Positions 33,153 to 44,316 of a stretch of 64,000 nucleotides of DNA are shown piece by piece (the stretch's first letter is position 1; every line of letters starts with the position of its first letter). The stretch comes from Muscardinus avellanarius (lineage: Eukaryota; Chordata; Mammalia; Rodentia; Gliridae): positions 155,968,488 through 156,032,487 of the forward strand of contig OY726560.1 in NCBI GenBank assembly GCA_963383645.1. Reading direction: 5' to 3'. A program made the translations under genes and the position numbers. Below the pieces are notes generated by a model, which saw only the letters and a program-made list of their open reading frames with translations, searched no databases and had not been told where the DNA came from.

Positions 33153-33389
33153 GGGTCCTTCCGGGTGGAGAGGGGGGTCACCTAGGGGCGCCCCACCAGC
33201 ACCTGCCCACCCACCCAGAGTCGGGGGCCAGGGGTCCTTCCGGGTGGAGAGGGGAGTCGCTTAGGAGCGCCCCGCCAGCGCCTGCCCACCCACCCAGGGT
33301 TGGGGGTCCAGGGTCCTTCTGTGTGGAGAGGGGGGTCACCTAAGGGCGCCCCGCCAGTGTCTGCCCACCTGGCCAGGGTCAGGGGCCCA
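33153..33389 (-). repeat. Three perfect-length 79-bp tandem repeats
   Basis: The units are 33153-33231, 33232-33310 and 33311-33389, each beginning gggtccttc on the plus strand and containing gcgccccgccag. They are about 85-90% alike by eye. On the minus strand they are followed at once by ctataaaaaagg, so they sit where upstream promoter repeats of a retroelement would sit. Confidence 0.95.
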
Positions 33390-33547
33390 GGGCCCCCCCC
33401 TTATTCTTTATTTGGAAACAGAATCTCACTGAGTTGCAAAGGGCCTCACCAAGTAGTAGCTGAGGCTGGCCACGAACAGTGATCCTCAGTCTCCCAAATG
33501 CTGGGATTACAAGCGTGCGCCACCACGCCTGGCCATTGTTGCACTTT

Positions 33548-33735
33548 TTTTTTGGTGGTGGTACTGGGGTTCCTGGAAGCCCTTCTACCTCTGGGCTACA
33601 CTCCCAGACCTATTTTTTATATTTATATTTGGAAACAGGGTCTCTTAAGCCAGCATGGCTGGCTTTGAACCTGCTCGATCCTCTTGTCTCTGCCTCCCAA
33701 GCGCAGGGATTACAAGTGTGCGCCACCACGCCCGG
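33548..33735 (-). mobile_element. B1-dID SINE, type II
   Basis: It lies immediately next to the target duplication of the split SINE and is itself followed by ttgttgtacttttt (33738-33751), a near copy of the same target word. This is a second insertion at one site. Confidence 0.9.
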
Positions 33736-33904
33736 CCTTGTTGTACTTTTTAACACTTGCTTCTGAAGTGTTCAGGCCCCAGGGCCTCCTCTGCAGGCTG
33801 GCACTCTCCTCCCAAGCTTGGCAGCCTCTAAGCACCTGTGTGCCCGTAGCGCCCAACGCTCCCCTCCTTGCCTCACCTTTCTCCCTGCTCTGGCCCTACA
33901 CATA

Positions 33905-34101
33905 TTTTTGTTTGTTTGTTTGTTTGTACTGGGGACTGAACCTAGGGGCATTTTACTTCTGATTTATACACCCAACCCTCTCTATTTTTTTTTTTATTTT
34001 GAAACAGAGTCTATGTTGCTGAGGCTGGCCTTGAACCTGTGATCCTCCTGTCTCAGCCTCCCAAGTACTGGGATTATAGACGTGCCGCACTGCACCCGCT
34101 T
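33905..34101 (-). mobile_element. B1-dID SINE with (GTTT)n tail
   Basis: The antisense tail is GTTT repeats (33909-33929). The body is diverged (tactggggactgaacctagg to gtgccgcactgcacccgct). Confidence 0.82.
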
Positions 34102-34114
34102 CCCAGTCCTGTTT

Positions 34115-34300
34115 TTCTTAGCACTTGGGGGCAAGTCTCCTGGGGACCCTTGGCGATGTCTGGAGATATCGCTGGTGATCACAGCAGTGGCCGGGGAGGG
34201 GTGGTGATGCTAAGAACATGGAGCACCTACTGCTAACACCGTACAAGAAGGAACTTCTCAGCCCCAAGGCCAAGTGCTGAGGCTGGGTGACCCTGGCCAT
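34115..34300 (+). mobile_element. MER20-like hAT DNA transposon
   Basis: The order ttgggggcaagtctcctggg, cttggcgatgtctggagata, then a loss-prone G-rich middle and cctactgctaacaccgtaca follows the MER20 consensus as I remember it. It is non-autonomous. Confidence 0.55.
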
Positions 34301-34975
34301 CTCTTGGCTATAGGTGCCCCCATCTCCTCTGCCTCCCAAGCAAGAACCTTTTTTCCTATGTCGTGCTCCATACCAGACTCAGCAGCATACATTTCCAGCC
34401 TCTCACTCCTCCTTCCCTGGTCCCAGGCCTCCCTGCCACCGGCCTCTCTCCACTCCTGACCCCGGGCCGCACCGTGGCCGGAGCTGTCCACTTAGACATC
34501 TGGTTGTTTCACGCCTCCCTCCAGCACCATTGGCTCCGGGGCATCCTTTCTGCTCACATCCCCTGTGTTCTGGGTTCCCAGGGCGATGCCTCTTATGGTG
34601 GGCCTGCTCACGGCTCTGCCTACCCTCTGTCTTAGGGTGACACAGATACTGGGCAGCACCAATCTTGGAAGCAGAGGCCAACTCTCCAGAGGTTCCAGAG
34701 GTTGCAGAGGTCAGAGTGTGACGACGTGTTCAGCACATTGCAGACACGGGAAGGAGGCTTGCTTAGGAAATGTACACGGGGGGCCCCTGGGGACGGTGCG
34801 GGCTGTGTGCAAGCCCAAGTCTCTGGGCCAAGAGAGGACAATCCAGAGACTCCTGCAAACATGGGGGAGGCTGATGCGCCCTGACGCTCAGTCTCAGGAG
34901 GGTGCAGGTGAGGCCGCAAGTTCCTTGGGCTCAGGACTCCCTCCTCCCTTTGCCTTGTGTTTACGTTTCCAAGGG
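34301..34975. other. Unique GC-moderate sequence, nothing recognised
   Basis: Overlapping ORFs of 60-138 codons occur on both strands, with no domain and no repeat. Confidence 0.45.
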
Positions 34976-35874
34976 ACTTAAAAATATATTAATTAGAAAG
35001 TTTATTGGCATATTGTAATTGTACAGGATATTGGGGTTCATAGTGGAATGTTCATATATGCACGGAACATTATTCGGTCTGTTTCCTTCCTTAGACCTCC
35101 TCTCTCCGCCTCCCCGGTCGCCACCCCCACCCCCAGCCCCCAGCTACTCACTGTCTCTCTACATTCCTCGAAGTCCCTTTTCTCTCTAGTTTCCACATTC
35201 GTGAAACTGGACAATCGATCAGCCTTCGGTTTTCTAACTCTGAATGATCTCAGCACGAAGCTGCCTAGTACCATCCATTTTCCTGCAAACGGCAAAATTT
35301 GTTCCTGAGGGCTGAGTAAACCTCCATTGTGTGTTTATACCACATTTTCTTTATTTCTTCATCTATTGACGGATACCTCGTTTTGTTCCATAACTTGGCT
35401 GTTGTGAATTGTGCTGCTATAAACACGGGCATGCGTGTACACTATTGTATTATGAATTCAGTTCTCTTAGAAAGATACCAAAGAGTGGTATAGCCGAGTC
35501 GCATGGCGGTTCTGTTCCTACTCTTTTGAGGAACCTCCATACTGGTCTAGATAGTGGTTACACTAATTTTCAATCCCACCAGCGGCGTATAAGCATCCCT
35601 CCCTCCACCCCCACATCCTTGCCTGCATTTATAATTTAAAAAGATTCTGCACAGCAAAGGAGACAATCAAAAGTGTGAAGGAGCCGAGCGTGGTAGTGCA
35701 CTCTTATAATCCTGGTTCTTGGGAAGCTGAGACAGGAGGATCGCAGGTTCACGACCAGCCTCAGCAACTTGTGAGGCCCTCTGCAACTTAGTGAGACCCT
35801 GTTTCAAAATAAAGAATAAAATAGGGCTGGGGTGTGGCTCGGAGGTAGAATGCCCCTGGGTTCCATACCCAGTA

Positions 35875-35923
<49 letters not shown>

Positions 35924-36220
35924 GTGAAGAGAGAGCCTATAACATAGAGGAAAATCTTTGCCAACTACTCCTCTGACACAGGACCAATATCCAGAATATA
36001 AAGAACTCAACATCAAACAATCCCAAATAACCCAATCAATAAATGGGTAATTGAACTAAAGAGAGATTTCTCAAATATCTATTTAGAAATATAAATGGCC
36101 AACAAATATATGAAAAAAAGTTTAACATCCTTAGTAATCAGGGGACTGCAAGTCAAAACTACATTGAGATTTCACCCTACTCCAGTTAGAATGGCAATCG
36201 TCAAAAAATTATTTAGAATA
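34976..36220 (-). mobile_element. L1 3' end with twin-priming (5') inversion
   Basis: 34976-35640 is antisense L1 3' UTR and ORF2 end (ttccataacttggctgttgt; ccacatccttgcctgcattt). From 35640 the sequence flips to sense ORF2 (ttctgcacagcaaaggagac; aatatccagaatataaagaa; gttagaatggcaatcgtcaa). The sense part ends where the antisense part begins in L1 coordinates, which is the signature of twin priming. A SINE sits near the flip. Confidence 0.85.
35681..35920 (+). mobile_element. B1-dID SINE with (AC)n tail and target duplication
   Basis: The complete body is followed by about 22 AC units (35876-35920). The word agtgtgaag flanks it (35672-35680 and 35921-35929), so it inserted into the already inverted L1. 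Confidence 0.92.
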
Positions 36221-37582
36221 ATATGTAAAAACATACACCAGAATGATAAATTCTCACAACTCTACCGTTAGTATATAGAGAGTGGATATTCTTGCCCTGT
36301 ATCTTCCTAATTTCTACCACTGCGAGATAAACACTGGTGACAGTTTGTGGCATACCTTCCCAGGCATCTTTCTGATAGGATATGAATATATAGACAAATG
36401 TACTTAGGATTATACTGTATGCCATTTTCTGAAAATAGTTTATAGTCTTTAATAACATATCATTTCCCAGTCAGTGAATATAGTTCTTCATCCCATTACC
36501 ATACAGTTGTATGGTATTTCATTATGTATTTATTATTATGTTCTTATCCTACAGACTTCTGCAATGTCAAATAACATGTTCATAACCAGTGCTAACAAAT
36601 GATTTTGAAGGAATTTTCATTCCCAACCATGAGCCACGGGCCTAGACCATTGGCTAAATAAAAGGAGTTAAATATATTATTGTATCAAAAGATATTTTAT
36701 AATAAAAAAATAAAGCCTCTCTCCCCACCCCATTTTTTTGGGCTTGTGTGATGCCTGTTGGATATTGCTGAAATATTTTCATATTTATCACTAAAGTTGA
36801 CAAAAGTTGACAAAGGCTCCTTTGGGAGCCTGTGAGAACAGGTTTGCCATAAACCTTCCAGTCTAGCCCTTCCCCCATTCTCAGCCAGGGAACCTAAGCC
36901 TATTCTGTTTTGCTTTGAGTGGGCCGTGGGACTGGTCATGCCAACACATTGGAGAAGACTTAGGGATGGCCTTCTGCACTGCTTGGGTTTTGATTCCCTA
37001 AAAACAAATACTGTGATAGATTATCAATCAAGTAAGAAGTTCTGAGAACTGTTCACCTCCAAGTATATTTGTTTATAAACAATCAAATCCAGCAGCACTA
37101 CAGGACGATGTTTTCGTCCTATTCCATTGAATAGGACAATGAAGTTCAGTGGGAGAAAGTCCTTGTGCCAAAAGCTCATTGTGCCAGAACAGTATGTTTA
37201 TCTCAAGAGGATTCCTGGAAATTGTATTTTTCTATGATAAGGGTATAGCATTCACAGTTCACTCATATGCTCACCTCACCAGTGGCCATGAGAAAAACTG
37301 AAATTCAAGAATGGGTTGCTTTTGTGGAAGGTTCATGGCCATGACTGAACACCAGAGATCCAAGACAACAGATTAGCTGACCAAAACCACATAGCACAAT
37401 CAGGTTGTAACTGTTCAAAGAATTTGGATTATGTGGTCGAGTGTAAAGGAGCTTTCAGGTCCCTTCCTCCCACGGCAGTGGTCCTTTCAACCTGTCTGGG
37501 TAATTTAGGTGACACACACTTGGACTATAAAGAAGCTGAACATGGACTGGCTACAGGTAGGAATCTTTCAATTAGAAATGAG
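36221..37582. other. AT-rich unique sequence, nothing recognised
   Basis: This may include degraded L1 (36480-36600 has a Thr/Tyr-like antisense L1 texture), but I cannot support a boundary. No ORF of interest. Confidence 0.4.
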
Positions 37583-37777
37583 CGTAAGCCGGGCATGGTG
37601 GCACATGCCTGTAATCTCAGTGCTTGGGAATGGAGACAGGAGATCACAGGTTCAAGACCTGTCTCAGCAATGTAGTGACACTGTTTCAAAACAAACAAAA
37701 AACAAAAATAGAGGGGGGGTGTAGCTCGGAGGTAGGAGGTCCCTGAGTTCAGTTCCCAATACCACAAAAGAAAAGAA
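37583..37777 (+). mobile_element. B1-dID SINE
   Basis: The B1 half (gtaagccgggcatggtggca) and dID half (ggtgtagctcggaggtagga, gagttcagttcccaatacc) are both present. The tail is followed by an impure A/G-rich run to 37812. Confidence 0.87.
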
Positions 37778-38849
37778 AAAGAGAAAAAAAGGAAAAAAGG
37801 GAAAGAAAAAAATCCTGCATGGCCATGCTGTTAAGACATCGGGTGATAACAGATCTCTTCTGATCTTCAGGGGATATATATTAATCTAGAGTTTCTTCAG
37901 GAATTATTTAGAGTTAAAGGTGTTCTTAAGAGTCACCTTGCCCCAGCCCAACACCACTGCAGAAGACCACAGCTATGGCTGATGCTGGCAGATTCTGAGG
38001 CCAGAGGAGGTAGACATCTAAGAGGGGGGAGATGGGAGAGAAAGACACCCAGAAGGGCTGAGAGCCAGACTTACTTTGCCCAAACCCCCGAGTGGTGTCT
38101 AACATGTACAATGGATGGAGACTTAGAATAACCGCCCCCCCCCAAAAAAAAAAAAAGCAGACAGAAATGAAGGGGCAAGGCCTACTTTGAAAGACACACT
38201 TGTTCTGATAAAATTTGCTATGTCTTTGAATGGGTTTCCAGACCCAGTCAGAGCATGAGTGTAGAAGTAAGCAGAAACCTCACTGGCTAGAGACACCAGA
38301 GGGAAGAATTTGAGCTTTTCAGCAGCTGGAAATTTAGGGGACCACAAAGAAGAAGAGTCCCAAAATCTGAGTGCAACTGTGTCTACTTGTTGGATAATGC
38401 AAGCATGGTATTTTTTTTTAACCATTTGGGAGGTACCTGTAAAGGCACTGGACATTTGTCTGTACCACACATACTGTTACTGATTTAGTGGCTCACACTG
38501 TTGATGGGGCAGGCAGCAGCCAGGCTTGCTGGATCTTTTTCAGAGTCTCTGACACCTGGGCAAACTCTATCACTAGATGCAGAAACAACAAACAGACATA
38601 AACCATGTAACTACCTTTCATAAATGCTTAAGGTCAAATCTATATTATAAATTGTGTGTTCTCTATCATGTCTGTTGGTTCTTGCCATTGTTTGGAAATC
38701 ACATTCTGGCTGACACACCACCATTCAAACAGAAAGTATAAGAAAAGTGAAGCACATGGGAAAAATCTACTAGTCAAAGAGAATTTCTAGAAACCAAGAT
38801 GGACAGTTCAAAATGGCAACAGGTGTTTTGCAGCAGGATGATATAAGAA
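37778..38849. other. Unique sequence, nothing recognised
   Basis: A 115-codon minus-strand ORF (38123-38470) runs into a poly-T-derived Phe/Gly stretch and has no recognisable domain. A degraded retroelement is possible. Confidence 0.4.
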
Positions 38850-40350
38850 GTATAAATATGGGCATAATTATGGGTGTTATAAGTGTAGTGTAATAACAGA
38901 ATTGCAAATACATGAAACAAAATGGACAGGACTAAAAGGAGAAGTAGAAGAGTCTATGACCATAGTTGGAGATTTCTATATTCTTATTTTAGTATTGGTC
39001 TAAGAAATCAGGAAAGATATAGAAGATTTAATACTATCAACCAATTAGACTTAAGTTGACATTAATTCCATTTATTAAGAGCAGAATACACATTATTTTC
39101 AGGGACATATGGAACATTTACTAAGATAAACCATATGGTGGGCCATAAAACAAGTCTCAGTAAATTAAAAAAGATTGAAATAATACAGACTATGTTCTCT
39201 GACTATGACAGAATGAAACTGGAAATCAATAACAGAATCTCTGGAATGTCCTCAAGCATCTGGAAATTAAACCAAACATTTTAAATAGCCCATAATCAAG
39301 GAAGACATTTTAAGAGAAATTAGAAAACATTTTAAACTGAATGAAAAACACAACTTGTCAAAATTCATGATACATAGCTAAAGCAGTGCATGCAGGGAAA
39401 TGAGTAGCTCTAAATGCTTATATTAGAAAAGAAGCTCTCAAATCAATCCCCTGAGCTTCTGCCTAAAAAAACTAGAAATAGAAGAAAAAGAAACCCAACT
39501 CTAAGTAGCAAGAAGCAAATAATGTAAAAGGGAAATCAATGAAATAGAAAACAAAGCAACAAAAAAACTTACAAAAAATATTGAAACTAAAAGATTGTTC
39601 TTTGAAAATCTTCATAAATTGAATAAACTTCTACCTAAGCTGATTACAAAGAGAGACTGAGAACAGAATGAGCCAATATCATGGATGAGGCAAAGGACAT
39701 AGATACAGATTCTATGGGCATTAAAAATTAGGAATCTGAGGACTTCTGGGAAGATGGCGACGGAGAAAAGTGGGGCTTACGAGCCCCGCTAACAACCAAT
39801 CTCTATTACCACAAAATCAGCGCCTTTCATAGCCAAAAAACACCATCAGCAGAGAAACAAAGAGTGTAATTTCAAGGGACAGAGAAAAAGAGGGCTGGAA
39901 AAACGAGACACGAGAAACCAGACTGCAGTGCTGCAGCCAGAGCCGCGGCATGAAGCGGCGGGTGCCATTTTCCCTTGCAGCACCAGGCTCCAGAGAGGAG
40001 GGGAACTCATAACGGAGCTCAGAGCCAGAGAGGAGATAAGCCGGCCTCATGCCCAAGGACGCGGCAGCAGCGCCTTACTGCCGGCGGCAGCGGTGACCTC
40101 ACCAGACGGCACCAGACCAACACACCATAGGAGAATGCCCAATCTGGCACCCCCACATGGTCTAAAGCAGCCTCGATTGACTCTCAGGGTATGAGACTCT
40201 GCGATACAACTCAGTAAAGGAGTAGTGGGGACCGAGATACCACAGACTCGAGATCCAGAGCACCTTAAGTGAAGTCATAGTGACCCAGGGAAGAACCCAG
40301 AGAAGGCACAAACTTCTGAAATCATGGGAAAGAGAAATAACAATGGAGCA

Positions 40351-41241
40351 ATGAATGCCCACAACCCCACAACATCAGAACCTGATAAAACAGATATTCA
40401 GAGATTTCTAGAAGATCAAATCAGGGAAATAACTGTAGAAATAATAGAGGTGTTTTGAAAAGAATTCAGAGAGAGCCAAAGAGAGATAAAGGATGCAATT
40501 AATGAAGTAAAGGCCTCAATTCAAAGTACAAACAACCAATTAGACCACATGGAGAATAGAATCTCGCTCCTAGAAGATGATCATTCAAAAAATGAACGCA
40601 TAGTTTCTAATTTAGAAAAAAAAATCTGACAGCAGGAATCTGACATTGAAGAAATATGGGCCCATTTTAAAAGAGCTAACCTAAGAATAATTGGAATAGA
40701 GGAGAGAAAAGAAGGTGAAACCAAAGGGATCAACAATCTTTTCAAGGAAGTAATAGCAGAAAATTTTCCAAACGTAGAGCAAGAGGTGAATACACAGGTC
40801 CAGGAAACTTACAGAACTCCCTTTAGACAGGATCGGAGAAGAGGATCCCCACGCCACATAATTGTCAAAGTGACCAATGTGGAAGCCAAGCAGAGAATCT
40901 TAAAGGCAACAAAAACAAAGGGCCAAGTGACATTCAGAGGCAAACCAATTAGAATCACTCCAGACTTCCCAAACCAAGTCATGAGAGCCAGAAGGGCTTG
41001 GAGTAACATATTCCCAATTCTGAAAGAAAACAACTTCCAGCCAAAAATTTTCTACCCAGCAAAACTTTCTATCAAATTAGATGGAGAAATAAGAAGCTTC
41101 CATGACAAACAGAAACTGAAGGAATTTATGTCTTCAAAACCAGCGCTAGAGAAAATACTCAAAGAAATCAACCACAAAGAAGAAATAGGTAACACACACC
41201 AGAACCAGAGAAACAAGATTTTTCATCCAACAGACAACTAA
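40351..41241 (+). pseudogene. L1 ORF1, copy B, two stops
   Basis: This is the best-preserved ORF1 in the window: 296 codons in one frame from ATG 40351 to TAA 41239-41241. It is interrupted only by TGA at 40456-40458 and TGA at 40627-40629. The N-terminal part has heptad-like spacing (coiled coil). The region after 40786 carries the RRM and C-terminal domain (RQDRRRGSPRHIIVKVTNVE, ARRAWSNIFPILKENNFQP). The TGA at 40456 is at the same codon as the TGA at 887 in copy A. Confidence 0.88.
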
Positions 41242-41574
41242 GATTGGTTATCTGTGGAGATTTATTATTTATGTTAGTCTTTTACCTATCTCTACATTGT
41301 ATTGTTTGCTTTTATTGTTGCTAATTTTTATTATTTCTAGTTGGAATATTAATATACCTTCAGATATAGCATTTGGAAATATTTTATCCCATTCTATCAG
41401 TAACTTTTAATTCTGTTTATATTGTCTTTGGATATACAATATTTTTTATTTTTTAGGGAGTTTATTTACCCTTTTGTTGCCTGTGCCATTGAAATCATAT
41501 CCAAGAAATCACTGCCAATTTCAATGTTGTGAGGTTTTATGACCCAGATTTTCTACTAAAAGTTTATAGTATTA

Positions 41575-41576
<2 letters not shown>

Positions 41577-41631
<55 letters not shown>
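41577..41631. repeat. (AT)n microsatellite in copy B
   Basis: About 26 AT units in the inverted ORF2 segment. Confidence 0.96.
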
Positions 41632-41633
<2 letters not shown>

Positions 41634-42620
41634 GTCTTTTATCTATTTTGAGTTAATATTTATATATGTGTTAGGTAAGGGTCCAATTTTATTCTTTTTC
41701 ATGTAAGTATTATTTTTAACAATATTTAGTTAAAAGATTAGTACTTCCTCCACCAAATGTTCGTGGAAACCTTTTCAAAATTAACTTGACAATATATGGA
41801 AGAATTTATCTCTAGGCTTTTATTTAACTCAAATGGTTTATATATCTGCCTTTAGAACAGTACTACACTGTTTCAATTATTGTAGCTTTATATGGTTTGA
41901 AATCAGAAAATATACATCTTCTAGCTTTGCTCTTCTTCGAGATTGTTTTGGGTATCTAGAGTCCATATTCCATATCAGGATAGATTTTTTCTGAAAAATA
42001 AATAAATAAATGTATGATAGTTTCACCTAAAAAAAAAAGAAAAAATATTCTCTGGTAAGAAAGAAAGCAAAAAGAAATATTGAAATGTTATCTTTAAGTC
42101 ATCAAAAGCTTGGTATCAGACAAATGAAACTGTTATGTGAGATTATCATCGTTAATATTGGATAAATTGCTATAAAACTAGATGTCAACCACTAAGCCAA
42201 ACATGGGAAGGAGGGATGGGGAGGGAACGGGGTGGGGTTCAGGTAGGGGCTAACTGGGCAATGTGTGCATGTATGTCTTCAAAAGTATTTTCTTTATACC
42301 ATTATGATGTATGAATACATTGCACCAATAACAAATAAATTAAAAAAAATTAGGAATCATTATGAACAACTTAATACCAACGAGTGTGACAACCTAGAAG
42401 AAATGTAAAAATTCCTTGGAAGACACAAATTGTAAAAAATGAGCTCAATGAAAAATAAAAATGTAAAGTCTTATATAAATGAAAGAAATTTAAAAAATTC
42501 CTGGGAAGAAAATTGTAGGTATTCATGACTTTGGAACTAAATTGTATCAAATATTTAAAATAAATGATACCAATCCTACAGAAAATCTTTTTGAAAACAA
42601 GGGAGAGAGAAAATACTCTC

Positions 42621-42770
42621 AATTTATTTTATTGGGTTCATTGTAATTTTATATCATATTGGGATAGAGAATGTTAGAAAAATACATATATACAAAATCC
42701 TTTTTACCCTCCCCACCGGGCTCCCCTTCACTCTCACCCTGCAAATCTTTGAGATTGGAAATGCCAATTT
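42621..42770 (-). mobile_element. L1 3' UTR fragment
   Basis: Antisense 3' UTR pattern: ttattgggttcattgtaatt, then a C/T-rich tract (ccctccccaccgggctcccc). It is a short insertion in the host L1. Confidence 0.65.
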
Positions 42771-42852
42771 TGTATATGTTCATGGCATTATTTCTACTAT
42801 TATATTCTTTATGACTTATTTTATAAGACCAGAATTACCCTGATATCAGTGC

Positions 42853-42966
42853 CAAATGAAGACAGAAGAAGGTGAGGAAGAAGAGAAAGAGGAAGAAGAG
42901 GATGAAGAAGAGGAGGAGGAAGAGAAGGGTGACGAGAAAGAGGAGGAGGAGGAAGAGAGGGAGGAG
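42853..42966. repeat. GAA/GAG/GGA purine tract
   Basis: About 110 bp of almost pure purine occur inside the ancient L1, encoding a Glu-rich chance ORF on the plus strand. Confidence 0.93.
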
Positions 42967-43379
42967 GACCCATGGACCAGTAGCATATGTGAACATAAAA
43001 GCAAAAATTATCGACAAAATATTATAAAGTCTACTATAGAGGAATATGCACATACTCCAAAGCAAGGTTGATTCATCATTAGAAAATTAATCACTGAAAA
43101 TTATAATATTAACAGAATTAGAAGACCATAGGATAATCTTCATGGAAACAGCAAAAACATTTGAAAAAATTAAACATCTGTTCTTTTTTGTTGTTAAATA
43201 CATTTTTATTGGTGCATTTTAGTCATATATCTTAATGAGGTAAAAAAAACTTGTGGAGATAAACATGCACACATCACTCAGTCAGCCCCTACCCAATCCC
43301 TAACCCTTCCCTTCCCCTCCCTCCTTTCCATGCTTGGATTCCTGATTAACTTTGACATGTTTGGTTTTTTTTCTTCCAT

Positions 43380-43990
43380 ATACGGTCAAGTTATTTTTGA
43401 CAAGGTTTCGAAGAACATTTGGTGAAGGAAATAATAATCTTTTCACTAAATATTGCTGAAAAATAATAACTACATGAAAAAGAAAAAAATTGGGCCCTTA
43501 CCTAACACCATATACAATTATGAACTCAAAATAGATAAAAGACCTAAATGTAAAATTTAAGACTATAAACTTTTAGAAGAAAACCAGGGTCATAAAACTT
43601 CACAACACTGAAATTGGCAGTGATTTCTTGGATATGATTCCAAAGGCACAGACAACAAAAGAATAAACAAACTTCATAAGAAATAGAAAAAATATTGTAC
43701 AGCCAAAGACAATGTAAACAGAATTAAAAGTTACTGATAGAATGGGATAAAATATTTCCAAATGCTATATCTGAAGGTATATTAATATTCTGAATAGAAA
43801 TCCTAAAAATTAATAACAATAAAAGCAAACAATACAATTTAGAAATAGGTAAAAGACTAAAATAGATAATGAATCACAAAAGATTTTTATGTGACCAATA
43901 AACACATGAATATCACTCATCATTATCATAATATAACTAATCATTAAGGAAATACAAATAAAAACTATAGTGAAAAACTACTTCACATTT
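43380..43990 (+). mobile_element. Inverted L1 ORF2 3' segment within copy C
   Basis: The plus strand reads late ORF2: cggtcaagttatttttgaca, ttgggcccttacctaacacc, atttcttggatatgattcca, ending gttaggatggc at the junction. The orientation is opposite to the rest of copy C. Confidence 0.83.
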
Positions 43991-43991
43991 G

Positions 43992-44201
43992 TTAGGATGG
44001 CTGCTTAACATGAATTACCTTGCTCCAGCCCTTTACCTTGAGTTTGTTACTCTCTTTACTTGTAAAGTGTGTTTCTTGTAAGCAGCAGATGGATGGATTC
44101 TGGTTTTTAATCCATTTTGGCACTTTATGTCTTTTTATTGGGGAATTGAGGCCATTTACATTCAGTGTGATTATTGAGAGATGACTTTTAATTCCTAACA
44201 T
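43992..44201 (-). pseudogene. L1 ORF2 N-terminal endonuclease stub, copy C
   Basis: The 69-codon frame is identical in predicted protein to the stub in copy A, with LNVNGLN and QETH, and is cut at the same codon by the inversion junction. Confidence 0.87.
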
Positions 44202-44316
44202 GTAAAGATTTTATTTCTGTTTGATATACTGTTTATTCTTCTTTGCCTAGTTGTCTGCTGGATGGAAAATCTTGTTTCTCTGGTTCTGGTGTGTATTAAC
44301 TGTTTCTTCTTTGTAG

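Larger units (their letters stand above)
30770..33398 (-). mobile_element. Composite VNTR-bearing retroelement of unknown family (SVA-like architecture)
   Basis: Read 5' to 3' on the minus strand it comprises three 79-bp tandem repeats (33389-33153), a TATAAAAAA motif, about 560 bp of partly repeated sequence, a GC-rich VNTR of 50-bp units (32590-31661), and about 200 bp of linker. An L1-like 3' UTR with an A-rich tail (31450-31222) follows, then two further segments that each end in AATAAA plus an A-run. The insert is bounded by ccttatt on both sides (30763-30769 and 33399-33405), a short candidate target duplication. The order VNTR, borrowed 3' end, poly(A) resembles the SVA class of primates but shares no sequence with it that I recognise. 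A nest of several separate insertions cannot be excluded. Confidence 0.6.
30699..33532 (-). mobile_element. B1-dID SINE split by a 2.6-kb composite insertion
   Basis: The dID half is at 30699-30769 and the B1 half at 33399-33532. A perfect 15-bp target duplication ccattgttgcacttt (30684-30698 and 33533-33547) flanks the two halves and proves that they are one SINE. The break is in the linker, at ccttatt. Confidence 0.92.
39737..42344 (+). mobile_element. Composite L1-derived retroelement, copy B, complete with target duplication
   Basis: The 14-bp duplication aaaaattaggaatc occurs at 39723-39736 and 42345-42358, so the 2.6-kb unit inserted as one piece. Order: 5' UTR (39737-40350, starts tgaggacttctgggaagatg), ORF1 (40351-41241), antisense ORF2 segment (about 41270-41990), an AT-rich segment shared with copy A (about 41990-42180), then the L1-type 3' UTR with ggagggatggggagggaacg and the tail taaaaaaaat. 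Compared with A and C, a deletion at about 41242-41270 has removed the endonuclease stub and the inversion junction itself. Confidence 0.88.

Noticed and set aside
38123..38470. 115-codon minus ORF as a processed pseudogene
   Set aside because: I recognise no protein family; the C-terminal part comes from a poly-A/C run, and no target duplication or poly(A) tail was found.
43380..43990. Copy C inversion as a private twin-priming event
   Set aside because: The same junction is present in copy A, and the order (sense 5' part, then inverted 3' part, then a sense 3' UTR in copies B and C) does not fit the twin-priming product.
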